The notes beneath the pieces are model-generated. The model worked only from the letters and a program-made list of their open reading frames with translations. It was not told the DNA's origin and did no database searches. Below are positions 8,840-17,899 of a DNA stretch of 64,000 nt, piece after piece. The stretch spans positions 310,001 through 374,000 of the forward strand of contig NZ_JAAORF010000003.1 in NCBI RefSeq assembly GCF_017696275.1, written 5' to 3'. The position numbers and the translations under genes are program-made. Origin of the DNA: Prochlorococcus marinus XMU1405 (GTDB lineage Bacteria > Cyanobacteriota > Cyanobacteriia > PCC-6307 > Cyanobiaceae). Within the stretch, counting starts at the first letter, position 1; each line of letters starts with the position of its first letter.

Positions 8840-9417
8840 AATTAAAAAAAATTGGGAGTTTCAGTAAAAAGAAAAATTCTAAAATCTTTGATTATTTAAC
8901 CTTTCTCAATTTAGGAGTCTTGAAAAACATTATTTTAATACTAAAGAATAAAATTGAAATAGTAAGAACAGGCAAGATAAAAAGTATTAAATCAGAACTC
9001 ACTAGAGAAGGAATCCTTCCAAAAATTAAATGCATATAGTAGGTCGAAAATGACATAACTTTATATATATCTAATTAATTAATAGCAATTATTTGAATTT
9101 TATAAACTACTTTTAGCCAAAAATCAAATTTTCTAGAAAAAAGAGTCAGCCTGTATCCCTACTAGCTGACTCTAAGAATATATTAATTAAAATTAAATCT
9201 AAATGAGGATATACCTCTAAAAAAACAAAGCAAAAAGCTCATATTTTTTTTCAAATTTAAAAAATCAGAGCAAAAAAGAAAAAAAATAATAAGGTATATT
9301 TCAACACATATATGTAGCAGTTTTTTAAATTTTCCCGATAGAACGAGGAATAATCCCTGATTTTCTTTACATAATTAAATAATTATGTTATATTAGTTTA
9401 CAAATTACTTAAACAAA
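8840..9417. other. intergenic stretch before the hli pair
   Basis: No convincing gene. An open frame at 8812-9039 is rejected as chance Lys/Ile-rich coding. The only strong structure is the hairpin at 9142-9173, listed separately. The last ~100 nt hold the hli promoter region, very AT-rich. Confidence 0.5.
9135..9173 (-). terminator. 9-bp hairpin with T-run on the minus strand
   Basis: AGAGTCAGC and GCTGACTCT form a perfect 9-bp stem around a 14-nt loop. On the minus strand it is followed by six T residues, the form of a Rho-independent terminator. No minus-strand gene ends here, so it may end an unannotated small RNA from 9.2-9.4 kb. Confidence 0.5.
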
Positions 9418-9525
9418 ATGACTCCAGAAGCAGAACGTTTTAACGGTTGGGCAGCAATGTTAGGTTTCGTTGCAGCAGTTGGTGCATATGTCACAACAGG
9501 CCAAATCATTCCAGGTTGGTTCTAA
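9418..9525 (+). CDS. hli: high-light-inducible protein (Hli), 35 aa
   Basis: EAERFNGWAAMLGFVAAVGA is a single chlorophyll-binding helix of the LHC/Hli type, ending YVTTGQIIPGWF, the usual TGQIIPG tail. The normal NGR-x-AM is NGW-A-AM here. By family, Hlips bind chlorophyll and carotenoid and protect photosystem assembly intermediates under light stress. The stop overlaps the next hli start (TAATG), so the pair is cotranscribed. Confidence 0.9.
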   Translation: MTPEAERFNGWAAMLGFVAAVGAYVTTGQIIPGWF

Positions 9526-9665
9526 TGAAAAATAACGAACCAAAAATAGTTGAAAAAGAAAAAATCGTTGCTGAAAAACTAAACGGCAGATTTGCAATGT
9601 TAGGCTTTGTTGCTCTAGTTGGAGCATATTTAACTACAGGCCAAATCATTCCTGGTTTTATCTAA
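9525..9665 (+). CDS. hli: high-light-inducible protein (Hli), 46 aa
   Basis: True start is the ATG at 9525, overlapping the previous stop by one base. A hydrophilic lead (MKNNEPKIVEKEKIVA) precedes EKLNGRFAMLGFVALVGAYL, with the canonical E-x-x-NGR-x-AM chlorophyll-binding signature, and TTGQIIPGFI. Thylakoid single-pass protein; likely forms dimers with its neighbour (family knowledge). Confidence 0.93.
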   Translation: MKNNEPKIVEKEKIVAEKLNGRFAMLGFVALVGAYLTTGQIIPGFI

Positions 9666-9688
9666 TATAAATTTTTTTAATTTTCATT

Positions 9689-9724
9689 AAAAAGTCTAAT
9701 TTAAAATTAAATTAGGCTTTTTTT
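9689..9724 (+). terminator. Rho-independent terminator after hli pair
   Basis: AAAAGTCTAATTT pairs with AAATTAGGCTTTT over at least 11 bp and ends in a T-run, 24 nt after the second hli stop. Confidence 0.8.
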
Positions 9725-10081
9725 AACGGAATTTTTTTTTGATAATGAATGGTCTTTATTAATTAAGATTTGAATAATCATATTTGCATAAAAAAGTATG
9801 CTAAAAATCAGCATAAAAACACTATCTAATTTCTAAAAATTAGATTCTAAGTTTTTTGGGTAATTTTATAATCTATATTCGCGGAAAACAAATCTAACTA
9901 AGGAAGTTTATTATCAACAATAAGAAAGAATATAATTATTCCTAATAGAAATTTGAATAAGCAAACTGATTAATTTAAAAAACACCTTAAAAAGAAATAT
10001 TAATTTGATTATTTTTCTCATTTAAAACTTAAATTTATCCTTTAATTAATGCTATCTTTATCGAGATAATTCGAGGATTTA

Positions 10082-10207
10082 ATGAGAGTAAAGCTTGAAC
10101 CAGATACAGCATTTATTGGCAAAAAATTTGCCTATATATTTCTAGGAATAATATTTAGCTTGAATGCCATAACTTTTATTTGGTTTTTCTTATTTTCAAA
10201 TTTATAA
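10082..10207 (+). CDS. small membrane protein, 41 aa
   Basis: ATG with GAGGA upstream. MRVKLEPDTAFIGKKFAYIF leads into one TM helix (LGIIFSLNAITFIWFFLF). Unknown, but the ribosome-binding site and composition support it. The 416 nt before it contain only the terminator and AT-rich DNA. Confidence 0.55.
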   Translation: MRVKLEPDTAFIGKKFAYIFLGIIFSLNAITFIWFFLFSNL

Positions 10208-10284
10208 AAAAAATCTAAATTCTTCGTTAAAAAGCATTAAATAAAGCTCAAACTACAAGTTTATTTTTAAAAATTACTTAGAAA

Positions 10285-10491
10285 CTAAAAAATTCCTGGA
10301 ATGATCTGTCCAGTCGTTATATAGGCACCTAATAAAGCAACGAAACCAACCATAGCCCATCTGCCGTTTACTTTTTCTGCATTTTGAGGATATCCATCGT
10401 AAGAGACAGTTTCATCAATATAAGGCCTAGTTTCTGATGGGAACATATTCTGCCTTCCACCTGATTCTGTAGTTACTCCTGATTTTGTCAT
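10285..10491 (-). CDS. hli: high-light-inducible protein (Hli), 68 aa
   Basis: The N-terminal ~38 residues are a variable hydrophilic extension. Then EKVNGRWAMVGFVALLGAYI carries the E-x-x-NGR-x-AM signature, followed by TTGQIIPGIF. It is longer than the two Hli proteins at 9.4-9.7 kb and lies on the opposite strand, so it is independently regulated. Membrane chlorophyll-binding photoprotection protein by family. Confidence 0.93.
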   Translation of the reverse strand: MTKSGVTTESGGRQNMFPSETRPYIDETVSYDGYPQNAEKVNGRWAMVGFVALLGAYITTGQIIPGIF

Positions 10492-10784
10492 TAAAAATGA
10501 TAATAATTGTTAACTAAAGTAACACAAATATTAACTTATGTAAACCAAAATTTCCAATAATTTGCTTCTGAGAATTTATATTGTGAGTTAATATGTGACA
10601 TTTCTGTTAAAAAACTCAACAGGCCGCATTTAAAAAATCACTTTTTATTATCAAATTCGTAATCAATCATTATAAAGTAAGCATTTATACTCACAATAAG
10701 TAATTTTACTTAGTAAAATATTTAAAGCATTTAGGAAGTGCTTAGCTGGTTAAATTAGAAAATCTGAATTAACTAGGTCGTCAT

Positions 10785-10823
10785 GAGCTTGCCAGTGGGA
10801 TACTTGCAGGCTCTTTCAATTTT
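10785..10823 (+). terminator. stable hairpin in intergenic region, terminator or small-RNA end
   Basis: GAGCTTGC pairs with GCAGGCTC (8 bp, one G-U), with an inner AGT/ACT pairing, followed by TTTCAATTTT. It sits alone in the 10.49-10.95 kb gap, so it may end a short non-coding RNA starting near 10.70 kb. I see nothing else in this gap. Confidence 0.4.
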
Positions 10824-10945
10824 AAAACCATAAACAAACTAGACACTTAAATAAGTTTATACCTATTGAATAAAATCTTTTAAAAACAAAACTAATGTCA
10901 AAGATTTAAATATTTGCTAAATAGAAAATAGACTGAACAAAATGA

Positions 10946-11047
10946 ATGTCTTTAGATTTTATTCTCATTCCATCTTGTATTTTAATTATCCTTTTTCTTT
11001 TAAATCGGGAAAATATGATCTACAAAAGAAATCAAAAGGTTAAGTAA
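10946..11047 (+). CDS. possible micro membrane protein, 33 aa
   Basis: MSLDFILIPSCILIILFLLN then a basic tail (RENMIYKRNQKVK): one TM helix with positive-inside end. An overlapping frame starting 4 nt earlier also stays open, so the call is tentative. Confidence 0.35.
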   Translation: MSLDFILIPSCILIILFLLNRENMIYKRNQKVK

Positions 11048-11170
11048 TATCATTATTATAAAAAAAGACACAATTATTAAAGATAGAACAAATTAATTTT
11101 CTGAAAATAATAGTTTTAAACAACTTTTTTAAAAATAAGTTTTGAATCTTAAAAGATTTAGTAAAAAAAC

Positions 11171-11275
11171 TTACACCATCTTTTTTCTTAAAATTAATTT
11201 TTCCCAATAGACTCTTGAACGATTTATTTGTTCTAATTTTTCTTGGCAATGATTGCACTTACAATCTTTTAACAT
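11171..11275 (-). CDS. micro protein with CKCNHC zinc-like motif, 34 aa
   Basis: MLKDCKCNHCQEKLEQINRS begins with C-x-C-x2-C plus His, then a basic helix (WEKLILRKKMV). The knuckle-like spacing suggests metal binding. I prefer this frame to the longer overlapping minus-strand frame (11040-11258), which has low-complexity composition. Confidence 0.5.
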   Translation of the reverse strand: MLKDCKCNHCQEKLEQINRSRVYWEKLILRKKMV

Positions 11276-11507
11276 ACTTTTATTGATTTCTTTAAATTAA
11301 CCAAATTTTCAAATTAACTACAAGTACAAATAAATAGAATATAAACATATCCCCTTTAATCAGGATTTTTAAAAACCTGTTATGAAATAATTATTAGATA
11401 TCTATAAATAAAATATTGATAGAAAAAACTTAAAAGAAGAGTATGACATATTTAAAGAAGATTTTTTTGTTGGATAACTAAATTTATATCTAATGACACC
11501 CTAAACG

Positions 11508-12701
11508 CTAAGAGGCTTTTTTCAATAAATAAAAACCACCAGAAAAAGATATTAAAACTGGAAGCCAAGCTGAAGCAAAAGGGGTAAGTATTCCTTTCAC
11601 ACCAAGTGAACTTGATAAAAAAGAGAGTACATAATAAGAGAGAATCAATATTACGCTTAAACCAAATCCTTGGCTTTTTGATGTTCTCAAGTTTTGCTTA
11701 GATCCTAAACTACTTCCTATTAATCCAAACACTAGGCATGCGCAAGGTAAAGTAAACTTTTCTTGAATTCTTACCGACATTTTTCTTGCTTCCCTTACAT
11801 CTCCTGATTCTTCATAAAGCTTTTTCGCTTTAAGAGCCTGATCCAAAGTCATTTTATTAGCATCATCAGGAATTTTAGACACTCTTAAAGGCCCATCTCC
11901 TAAAGGATAAAAGTAATTTTTAAAACTTATGGTTGTTGTCTTGCCACTTTCGTCTAATGTGATGAGCTTTCCGTTAGTAAACATCCATGCTGATTTTTCT
12001 TTATCAAAAATTGCTTGATCAGCTGATAAGATTTGTTTATAACCTAAAACAGAAAAGTCAATAAGAGTAACGTTTTTCATAACATTATCTTCAACTATTC
12101 TAGAAAAAAATATTTGATTTAAAAATGTATTCTTTTCTGATGATTCATTAGTTTTTGGATCAGTATATGAACCATATCCTTTAAAAAAAATATCATGACC
12201 TCTTTCAATAGAAACAGATTTCCCTAAACCATCCCTTAATAAAATCTCTGAATATTTATTGGTTAATGGAACCAAACTATTATTAAAGTAAAAAGTTAAT
12301 AAAGTCATAAATATTGCAAGTATTATTGCTGGTATCACCAGCCTAGAAGTTTTAACTCCCAAACTTCTTGCCGCCAAAATTTCAGAATTAGAAGACATCT
12401 TTCCATAAGCCAATAAAGTTGATAAAAGTACCGACATTGGAAAAGAAAGAACCAAAAAACCTGGCAGTTTAAGAAACATAACTTGAATAGCTAGTGTGAT
12501 TGGCAACCCGAATTCTACAATTTTCCTTATCAAGTCAAACATTACCCCGACAGAAAGAGAAACAACTGTAAAAGCAGAAATTGCAAATAGCAAAGGTGGT
12601 ATAAGTTGACCGAATAACCACTTATCTATAATGGGAATATAGTTAATTAATTTTGAAAAATATTTAATATTATTTTTATACATTATCTTGATTGAAATCA
12701 C
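11508..12701 (-). CDS. LptF/LptG family permease (YjgP/YjgQ)
   Basis: 397 aa. N-terminal TM helices at about residues 33-60, 68-92 and 110-135, a periplasmic beta domain at about 150-305, and C-terminal TMs from about 315 to the end form the Lpt permease layout. SFPMSVLLSTLLAYGKMSSN and SEILAARSLG are the coupling-helix landmarks. By family it moves lipopolysaccharide from the inner membrane to the outer membrane with LptB; cyanobacteria often have one such permease. The divergent gene at 12740 and the nearby glycosyltransferase suit a cell-envelope role. Confidence 0.88.
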   Translation of the reverse strand: MISIKIMYKNNIKYFSKLINYIPIIDKWLFGQLIPPLLFAISAFTVVSLSVGVMFDLIRKIVEFGLPITLAIQVMFLKLPGFLVLSFPMSVLLSTLLAYGKMSSNSEILAARSLGVKTSRLVIPAIILAIFMTLLTFYFNNSLVPLTNKYSEILLRDGLGKSVSIERGHDIFFKGYGSYTDPKTNESSEKNTFLNQIFFSRIVEDNVMKNVTLIDFSVLGYKQILSADQAIFDKEKSAWMFTNGKLITLDESGKTTTISFKNYFYPLGDGPLRVSKIPDDANKMTLDQALKAKKLYEESGDVREARKMSVRIQEKFTLPCACLVFGLIGSSLGSKQNLRTSKSQGFGLSVILILSYYVLSFLSSSLGVKGILTPFASAWLPVLISFSGGFYLLKKAS

Positions 12702-12739
12702 TTGTAACGATATTCATAAAATAAGGAAATTAACTTAAA

Positions 12740-14053
12740 ATGCCAATAATAAATATTAAACAACTTAATATTAAAAATTTGAGAAAAAATTTTGCACTTG
12801 AAATACTTTCAAATCGAAAATTTTCATTTGAAATTTTTTTTACTATTTTAATAATTGTAGGAATACCTTTAAATTTATATAAAAATAGATTTTATGACAA
12901 TTCTTGGACAGTTGGAGAATGGCTAATATCTTATGCTGGCGGCTTCGTTAGACGAGGCTTACCAGGTGAATTAGTTCAATTTTTCTCTAGAAAATATTCA
13001 TTATCGCCAATTGTATTGGTTTGGATTTTAAGCGTTTTTGCCCTACTATCACTAGCTTTAATAATTTTATATTTTTGCAAGGATTTATTTGAAAAATCGT
13101 TTTTATTATCTCAATTAATAATACTTGCTCCAATATCTGAAGATTATTTAGTAAGAAAAGACACTTTGATAGTTTTCTTATATGGCCTTTCTTTATTAAT
13201 ACTTAAATTCCTTTACAAAGGTAATATTTCATGGATTAGTTCTATATTTTTTGTTAATTTTTTCTCTGTAATTGCAATATTATCCCATGAAAGTTACGGG
13301 ATATGGGGATTACCAAGCCTAATATTTATTTTGTATATGTTTGAAAGATCGAATAAGAAAAATCGAATAAGATCAATTTTTTTAGCTTTAGCTAGCTTAA
13401 TGCCTGCATTTATATCTTTTTTATTATGTTGGATATATAAGGGGAATACATATCAATCATTAAGTATTCATCAAAGTTGGCAATCTTTAAGTAATATACT
13501 CCCTTCAACAGGATCTCTTTATGAACTTATTCCAAGTGGGGCAATTGCCGCTATTGGTTATGAGTCATCAAGAGTATATTCAAGCTCATTAATTTCTCAA
13601 TTTAATCTTTTAGTTTTTTGGCATCCAGGGATGTGGCTTTTAACTATCTTTTTAACAATGAAATTTTTTATAGGAGTGGACAAAAATCCAACTCAAGCAG
13701 CTAAAAGATTTATACTCTGTTTTCAATTATTAGCATTTTTACCGATGTTTTTATTTGTCGATATTGGAAGATGGATATTTATGTGGTTATCTTCATCCGC
13801 TTTACTATTTGGTTTTTTAGAAAATATCTTTGGGGTAAATATGATTATTAAAAACTCATTTAGACTAAAAGGGTCAAGAATTTTATCAAAAATAATACCC
13901 GGATTCAGTTCAATAAAAAACTATAATAGGTTCTTATTATTTTTTGGATTACCGCATTGTTGTTGGTCAGTGGGAAGATTTTTAATTTCAAACCCATTAG
14001 GATTTGCTATGAAAAATTTAATTTTCTATTTTAAATTATTGTTTATTGAATAA
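12740..14053 (+). CDS. polytopic membrane protein, glycan-polymerase-like
   Basis: 437 aa with about ten hydrophobic segments. GEWLISYAGGFVRRGLPGE (about 57-75) is a motif I associate with uncharacterised bacterial membrane proteins in surface-polysaccharide loci. FLLSQLIILAPISEDYLVRK and VDIGRWIFMW are further conserved-looking stretches. Layout resembles O-antigen polymerase or GT-C enzymes, but no catalytic motif is recognised. Neighbours (Lpt permease, GT2-GtrA, FkbM) support glycan work. Confidence 0.6.
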   Translation: MPIINIKQLNIKNLRKNFALEILSNRKFSFEIFFTILIIVGIPLNLYKNRFYDNSWTVGEWLISYAGGFVRRGLPGELVQFFSRKYSLSPIVLVWILSVFALLSLALIILYFCKDLFEKSFLLSQLIILAPISEDYLVRKDTLIVFLYGLSLLILKFLYKGNISWISSIFFVNFFSVIAILSHESYGIWGLPSLIFILYMFERSNKKNRIRSIFLALASLMPAFISFLLCWIYKGNTYQSLSIHQSWQSLSNILPSTGSLYELIPSGAIAAIGYESSRVYSSSLISQFNLLVFWHPGMWLLTIFLTMKFFIGVDKNPTQAAKRFILCFQLLAFLPMFLFVDIGRWIFMWLSSSALLFGFLENIFGVNMIIKNSFRLKGSRILSKIIPGFSSIKNYNRFLLFFGLPHCCWSVGRFLISNPLGFAMKNLIFYFKLLFIE

Positions 14054-14097
14054 TTGATAAATATCAGATTTAAAAAATATCTAAATTTTAAAAAATT

Positions 14098-15192
14098 TTA
14101 GTCTTTCCAAACAAATTTTGATGATGCGGCATAATTCCAAATAAAAACAATAATTATTCCAGCCATCTGAGATAAAAACTTATTAGGACTCACATATTGA
14201 TAAAAAGAACTAGCTAAACCAACATTTGCGAGAAGAGGTATAGATGAAACCAATAAAAATTTAATTAATCCAAAGATAAGTTCAAAACCTCTTAATCTTG
14301 CATTTCGAAAAGTTAATAAATTATTTATGAAAAAATTTGAACTCGCTGCACTAACTCCTGCGATAGGAAGGACTTGAAAAAATGTCAAATTTGTTATTTC
14401 TAATAAAAAATATACAACAAAAAGATGAACTAGAATTCCAGTTGCTCCAACGAATCCAAAACTAATTGCTCTTCTTGGAATTATTCTTTTTGTTAATGTA
14501 TGAGCAGCAGAAATAAAAAAGTCCCAAATTACAGCATTATCTAATTTTGATGAGCCAAATATTCTTGCCTTAAAATCTAAAGGAATTTCATTAACTTTCA
14601 ATTTTCCTCTACTTATAGATAACAATTCATACAAAAATTTAAATCCATTAACGTTAATTAGTTTTAAATAATTCATGCAAGAATTCCTTTTAAAAGCACA
14701 ACATCCACTCATAAAATCTGATAAGTGACGATAATTTCTGGGAAGAGTAATTCTTGCGAGATAATTTGCAATGATCGATCCTTTTTTTCTTTGCTTACTT
14801 AAACCACTTACTGAAGATCCTTTTTTAAAACGACTTCCAATAATAAGATCATTATCACTACTTAATAAATATGAAATAGATTTGTAAACCGATTGCACCT
14901 CATGTTGACCATCAGAATCCATAATGGCAATTACCTCACCAGTGGAATTCAAACAACCTTCGCATATCGCGCTTGAAAGACCATACCTACCTAATCTATT
15001 AATTAATCTTACTCTGATGTCAGTTTTAGAGAATGCTCTTACTAGGCTTTGAGTTTTATCACTAGAGTTGTCATCAACTACAATAATTTCAATAGAATAA
15101 CCTTTATTTAAAGATAATATCTCCTTTATTAAAGGGATTATATTCTTCTCTTCGTTATGTGTTGGCAATACAAATGTAATATAATCGGGCAT
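14098..15192 (-). CDS. GT2 glycosyltransferase fused to GtrA-like membrane domain
   Basis: 364 aa. Residues 1-225 are a dolichol-phosphate-mannose-synthase-type GT-A domain: LPTHNEEKNI (9-18), VVDDNSSDKT (38-47) and the metal-binding MDSDGQH (91-97). Residues ~240-362 hold four TM helices of the GtrA type (SFGFVGATGILVHLFVVY at the start). By family, the catalytic part transfers a sugar from a nucleotide donor to a lipid carrier and the GtrA part helps flip it across the membrane. Start ATG; 112 nt from the divergent FkbM gene. Confidence 0.88.
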   Translation of the reverse strand: MPDYITFVLPTHNEEKNIIPLIKEILSLNKGYSIEIIVVDDNSSDKTQSLVRAFSKTDIRVRLINRLGRYGLSSAICEGCLNSTGEVIAIMDSDGQHEVQSVYKSISYLLSSDNDLIIGSRFKKGSSVSGLSKQRKKGSIIANYLARITLPRNYRHLSDFMSGCCAFKRNSCMNYLKLINVNGFKFLYELLSISRGKLKVNEIPLDFKARIFGSSKLDNAVIWDFFISAAHTLTKRIIPRRAISFGFVGATGILVHLFVVYFLLEITNLTFFQVLPIAGVSAASSNFFINNLLTFRNARLRGFELIFGLIKFLLVSSIPLLANVGLASSFYQYVSPNKFLSQMAGIIIVFIWNYAASSKFVWKD

Positions 15193-15304
15193 TTATATTT
15201 TCAAAACTCTTAAGTCAATGTATTCCATGATTTGCAAAAAAAACATAACAATTAATAAATCATGAAAATCATATGATTTATTAAGATATTAATTTTCTGA
15301 TAAA

Positions 15305-16165
15305 GTGTCTAAATTTAGAAAAATGATTCCTGAATTTATTTATTGTTATATTCTAAGACCTTGGCCTTTGAGAAATATAACTAATTGGATAATTAAGAAG
15401 TTATTACCAAAGAAAGTAAAGATTAAAAGTAATTTTATATATTTGAATCCCAATGACCCTGTTGTAAGCGGAGCTATTTTCTTTAATGTTTATGAAAAGA
15501 CTGAGACTAACTTTATAAAAAGTGTTTGTTTTGAAGGTATGAATGTATTAGATATTGGAGCAAATATTGGTTTTTATACATCTATTTTTTCCCAATTTAC
15601 GGGCGCTAAAGGCATTGTAGTTGCCATTGAACCTGATAAAGAAAGCTACAAATATTTATCTAAAAGCATAAATTGTTTTAATTATAAAAATGTTTTATCA
15701 TTTCCAATTGCGGCTTCAGACACTAAACAGAAACTACCTTTATTTATATCAGAAGAAAATAGAGGTGATAATCGCCTTTATGCAACTGATCAAAAACGTA
15801 ATTCGATCATGGTTGATTGCTTAACAATTGATGAGTTACTAAAAGAAAATAAAATAAAAAATTTAGATTTGATAAAAATCGATGTCCAAGGATACGAACC
15901 TAAAGTCTTGAAAGGGATGCGAAAGATTGTTAAATCTTCAGAAAAATTAATACTTTTATCAGAGTTTTGGCCGAAAGGTATCTCTCAATCAGGAGAGAAT
16001 CCAAGAGAATATTTAATGATGTTGAGAAAAATGGAATTTGAACTATTTGAATTAAAAAATAATGGATCTTTAGTTCTTTTAAAACCAAGAGAAGATGATA
16101 AATTAATAGAAAAATATCGAGGACGAAGATACACAAATATAATTGGTAAAAAAATTAGTTTATAA
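15305..16165 (+). CDS. FkbM family methyltransferase
   Basis: 286 aa. VLDIGANIGFYTSIF (81-95) is SAM motif I; VVAIEPDKESYKYL (~105-118) holds the acidic motif II residue; LDLIKIDVQGYEPKVLKGM (~182-200) is the diagnostic FkbM segment. A TTG/GTG-type start near 15305 gives MSKFRKMIPEFIY. By family it O-methylates sugars or other small substrates, which suits the adjacent glycosyltransferase. Confidence 0.87.
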   Translation: MSKFRKMIPEFIYCYILRPWPLRNITNWIIKKLLPKKVKIKSNFIYLNPNDPVVSGAIFFNVYEKTETNFIKSVCFEGMNVLDIGANIGFYTSIFSQFTGAKGIVVAIEPDKESYKYLSKSINCFNYKNVLSFPIAASDTKQKLPLFISEENRGDNRLYATDQKRNSIMVDCLTIDELLKENKIKNLDLIKIDVQGYEPKVLKGMRKIVKSSEKLILLSEFWPKGISQSGENPREYLMMLRKMEFELFELKNNGSLVLLKPREDDKLIEKYRGRRYTNIIGKKISL

Positions 16166-16594
16166 AAAATATCTCATAAAATTCAACCTTTTTTAAAATT
16201 CCAATAGTTAACTTTTACGATAAATTGATTAATTAATCCCAATTAACTTATCTTTAAGCAAATAAATTTAAATCAAATCGCTTGTAAGAAGTTTATATAT
16301 CAAAATTTTATAATATTTCCTGCAGCTAATTAATCTTCTAAATAGTCTTACTTCACTAAACCAATCACAAAGACTCCATTAACAAAAGTAAATATAAGAG
16401 ATTTAATTTTTTTATAGAATATAATTTTCCCTAGAAAATTATTTAATACCAAAATATTCTCAAAGAAAATTTTTGATTTTTATTTATCAAATATATTGAT
16501 TTAGGCATCTCACATAATATTTCAATATGCAATATGGTCAGCGATTAATTTGATAATATAATACATCCTAAGACTTAAAATAAATAAACCCCTT
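16166..16594. other. intergenic, no gene seen
   Basis: 429 nt of about 80% AT between the FkbM gene and apt. I see no open frame, hairpin or repeat I can support; the apt promoter should lie in its last ~100 nt. Confidence 0.5.
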
Positions 16595-17110
16595 TTGACT
16601 GAGAATCTCAAAGATCTAGTTAAAGATCACATAAATTTCCCAAAAAGTGGAATTATTTTCAAAGATATATTGCCCTTGCTACAGTATCCTGATGTTTTTT
16701 CAAAAGTAATTGAAGAAATGTCATCTAGCCAAATTTTTAAAGATGCAGATGCCATATTATCTATTGATGCTAGGGGTTTTATTTTTGGCACCGCAATCTC
16801 TTTTTACTTATCTAAACCTATGATTGTAGCGAGAAAACCGGGCAAGCTTCCTGGCAACCTTATAAATAGGTCTTATGATTTAGAGTATGGTAGCAATTCA
16901 CTTTCTATTCAAGTGGATGCACTAAAACCATATAATTCCTTTGCGGTTGTAGATGATTTATTAGCTACAGGAGGAACAATTAAATGTGTGTCTGAAATGC
17001 TAAAAGATTCAGGTAAGGTAATTAGTGGTTTATCAGTGGTGATTGAATTGGGAGAACTTAATGGAAGAGATAAATTTGATTTTCCTGTAGAATCAAACAT
17101 AGTACTTTAA
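16595..17110 (+). CDS. apt: adenine phosphoribosyltransferase
   Basis: 171 aa from a TTG start. FPKSGIIFKDILPLL (15-29) is the apt N-terminal signature, DARGFIFG (58-65) the conserved substrate loop, and VVDDLLATGGT (118-128) the PRPP-binding loop. It converts adenine and PRPP to AMP and pyrophosphate in purine salvage. Length is as expected, so intact. Monocistronic. Confidence 0.95.
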   Translation: MTENLKDLVKDHINFPKSGIIFKDILPLLQYPDVFSKVIEEMSSSQIFKDADAILSIDARGFIFGTAISFYLSKPMIVARKPGKLPGNLINRSYDLEYGSNSLSIQVDALKPYNSFAVVDDLLATGGTIKCVSEMLKDSGKVISGLSVVIELGELNGRDKFDFPVESNIVL

Positions 17111-17163
17111 GAAATTTGATGTAAAATTTTTAGTCAAAAATTAATAAAAACCAGATAAATTAT

Positions 17164-17307
17164 TTAACTAAACCAACCTTTCTTTTTAGTTTTAACTTCA
17201 GGAGATGTTTTAATTTTTGGTTTTTCATCTGTTCTTCCTTTAATTATCATGAGAGGAACTATTGCCCATAAAGTTAAAAATAAAATCCAAAATAGATAGA
17301 TGTTCAT
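17164..17307 (-). CDS. small membrane protein, 47 aa
   Basis: One TM helix (MNIYLFWILFLTLWAIVPLM) then a Lys-rich tail (KGRTDEKPKIKTSPEVKTKK) ending GWFS. Convergent with apt. No family recognised. Confidence 0.6.
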   Translation of the reverse strand: MNIYLFWILFLTLWAIVPLMIIKGRTDEKPKIKTSPEVKTKKKGWFS

Positions 17308-17550
17308 TACATAAAATTATTATTGAATTTATACTAAAGTCTATTAGATAATATCTGTGAATTGCTTTTTAAATTTCCAATTTATATGTATGATATTTTA
17401 TATATGTGATTAAAGCAGGATAAATTATTTAAGCAGTTTTATTAAAAACTATTATTGATATCTTCAAAATCGTAATTTTTTTAAATTAGAAAAATATTTA
17501 ATAAATAAAAATAGTTTTTTTAAAATTTTCTTTAGCAAAGTTTTTAATTA

Positions 17551-17706
17551 ATGAAAATATGTGATTTATTTCATAAACCAGATAAACTTCATTTCAGGGT
17601 TAAATCCATAATTCATACTGAGTGGATTTTTTGTTGCAAAGGATGTTGGAATATTATTTCTAGACAAAAGGGGTACTGCTATGGTGGCACACGAAAGTCA
17701 AAATAA
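17551..17706 (+). CDS. small Cys-rich basic protein, 51 aa
   Basis: MKICDLFHKPDKLHFRVKSI, then WIFCCKGCWNIISRQKGYCY with CC-x2-C and a later Cys. Highly basic. The cysteine cluster may bind metal. No family recognised. Confidence 0.5.
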   Translation: MKICDLFHKPDKLHFRVKSIIHTEWIFCCKGCWNIISRQKGYCYGGTRKSK

Positions 17707-17727
17707 AAATTTTTCCTGAAAACATAT

Positions 17728-17820
17728 ATGCAAAAAAACAATCAAACAAGAAGAAGGTTAGAAATCTATAAGACTACTTTAAATAAGAACTTGAAAATTA
17801 ATGATGACTTAAAAACATGA
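17728..17820 (+). CDS. possible micro protein, 30 aa
   Basis: MQKNNQTRRRLEIYKTTLNK ends NLKINDDLKT. Hydrophilic and basic; lies 21 nt after the Cys-rich gene on the same strand. Weak support. Confidence 0.3.
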   Translation: MQKNNQTRRRLEIYKTTLNKNLKINDDLKT

Positions 17821-17899
17821 TTTATGAAATTTACCAACAATAATAATTTTCTTTTTTTATTTGATTTATCTTTTTAATATACTTTTTTGAAATAAAGTC

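Noticed and set aside
8812-9039. 75-aa plus-strand frame opposite the DUF938 start
   Set aside because: TTG start inside the antisense of another gene, Lys/Ile low complexity, no ribosome-binding site.
9447-9524. Longer frame leading into the second hli gene
   Set aside because: It runs out of frame through the first hli gene; the real start is the ATG at 9525.
11040-11258. 72-aa minus-strand frame
   Set aside because: Low-complexity Lys/Phe/Asn translation; the overlapping 34-aa CKCNHC frame is more protein-like.
15930-16136. 68-aa minus-strand frame
   Set aside because: Fully antisense to the FkbM methyltransferase gene.
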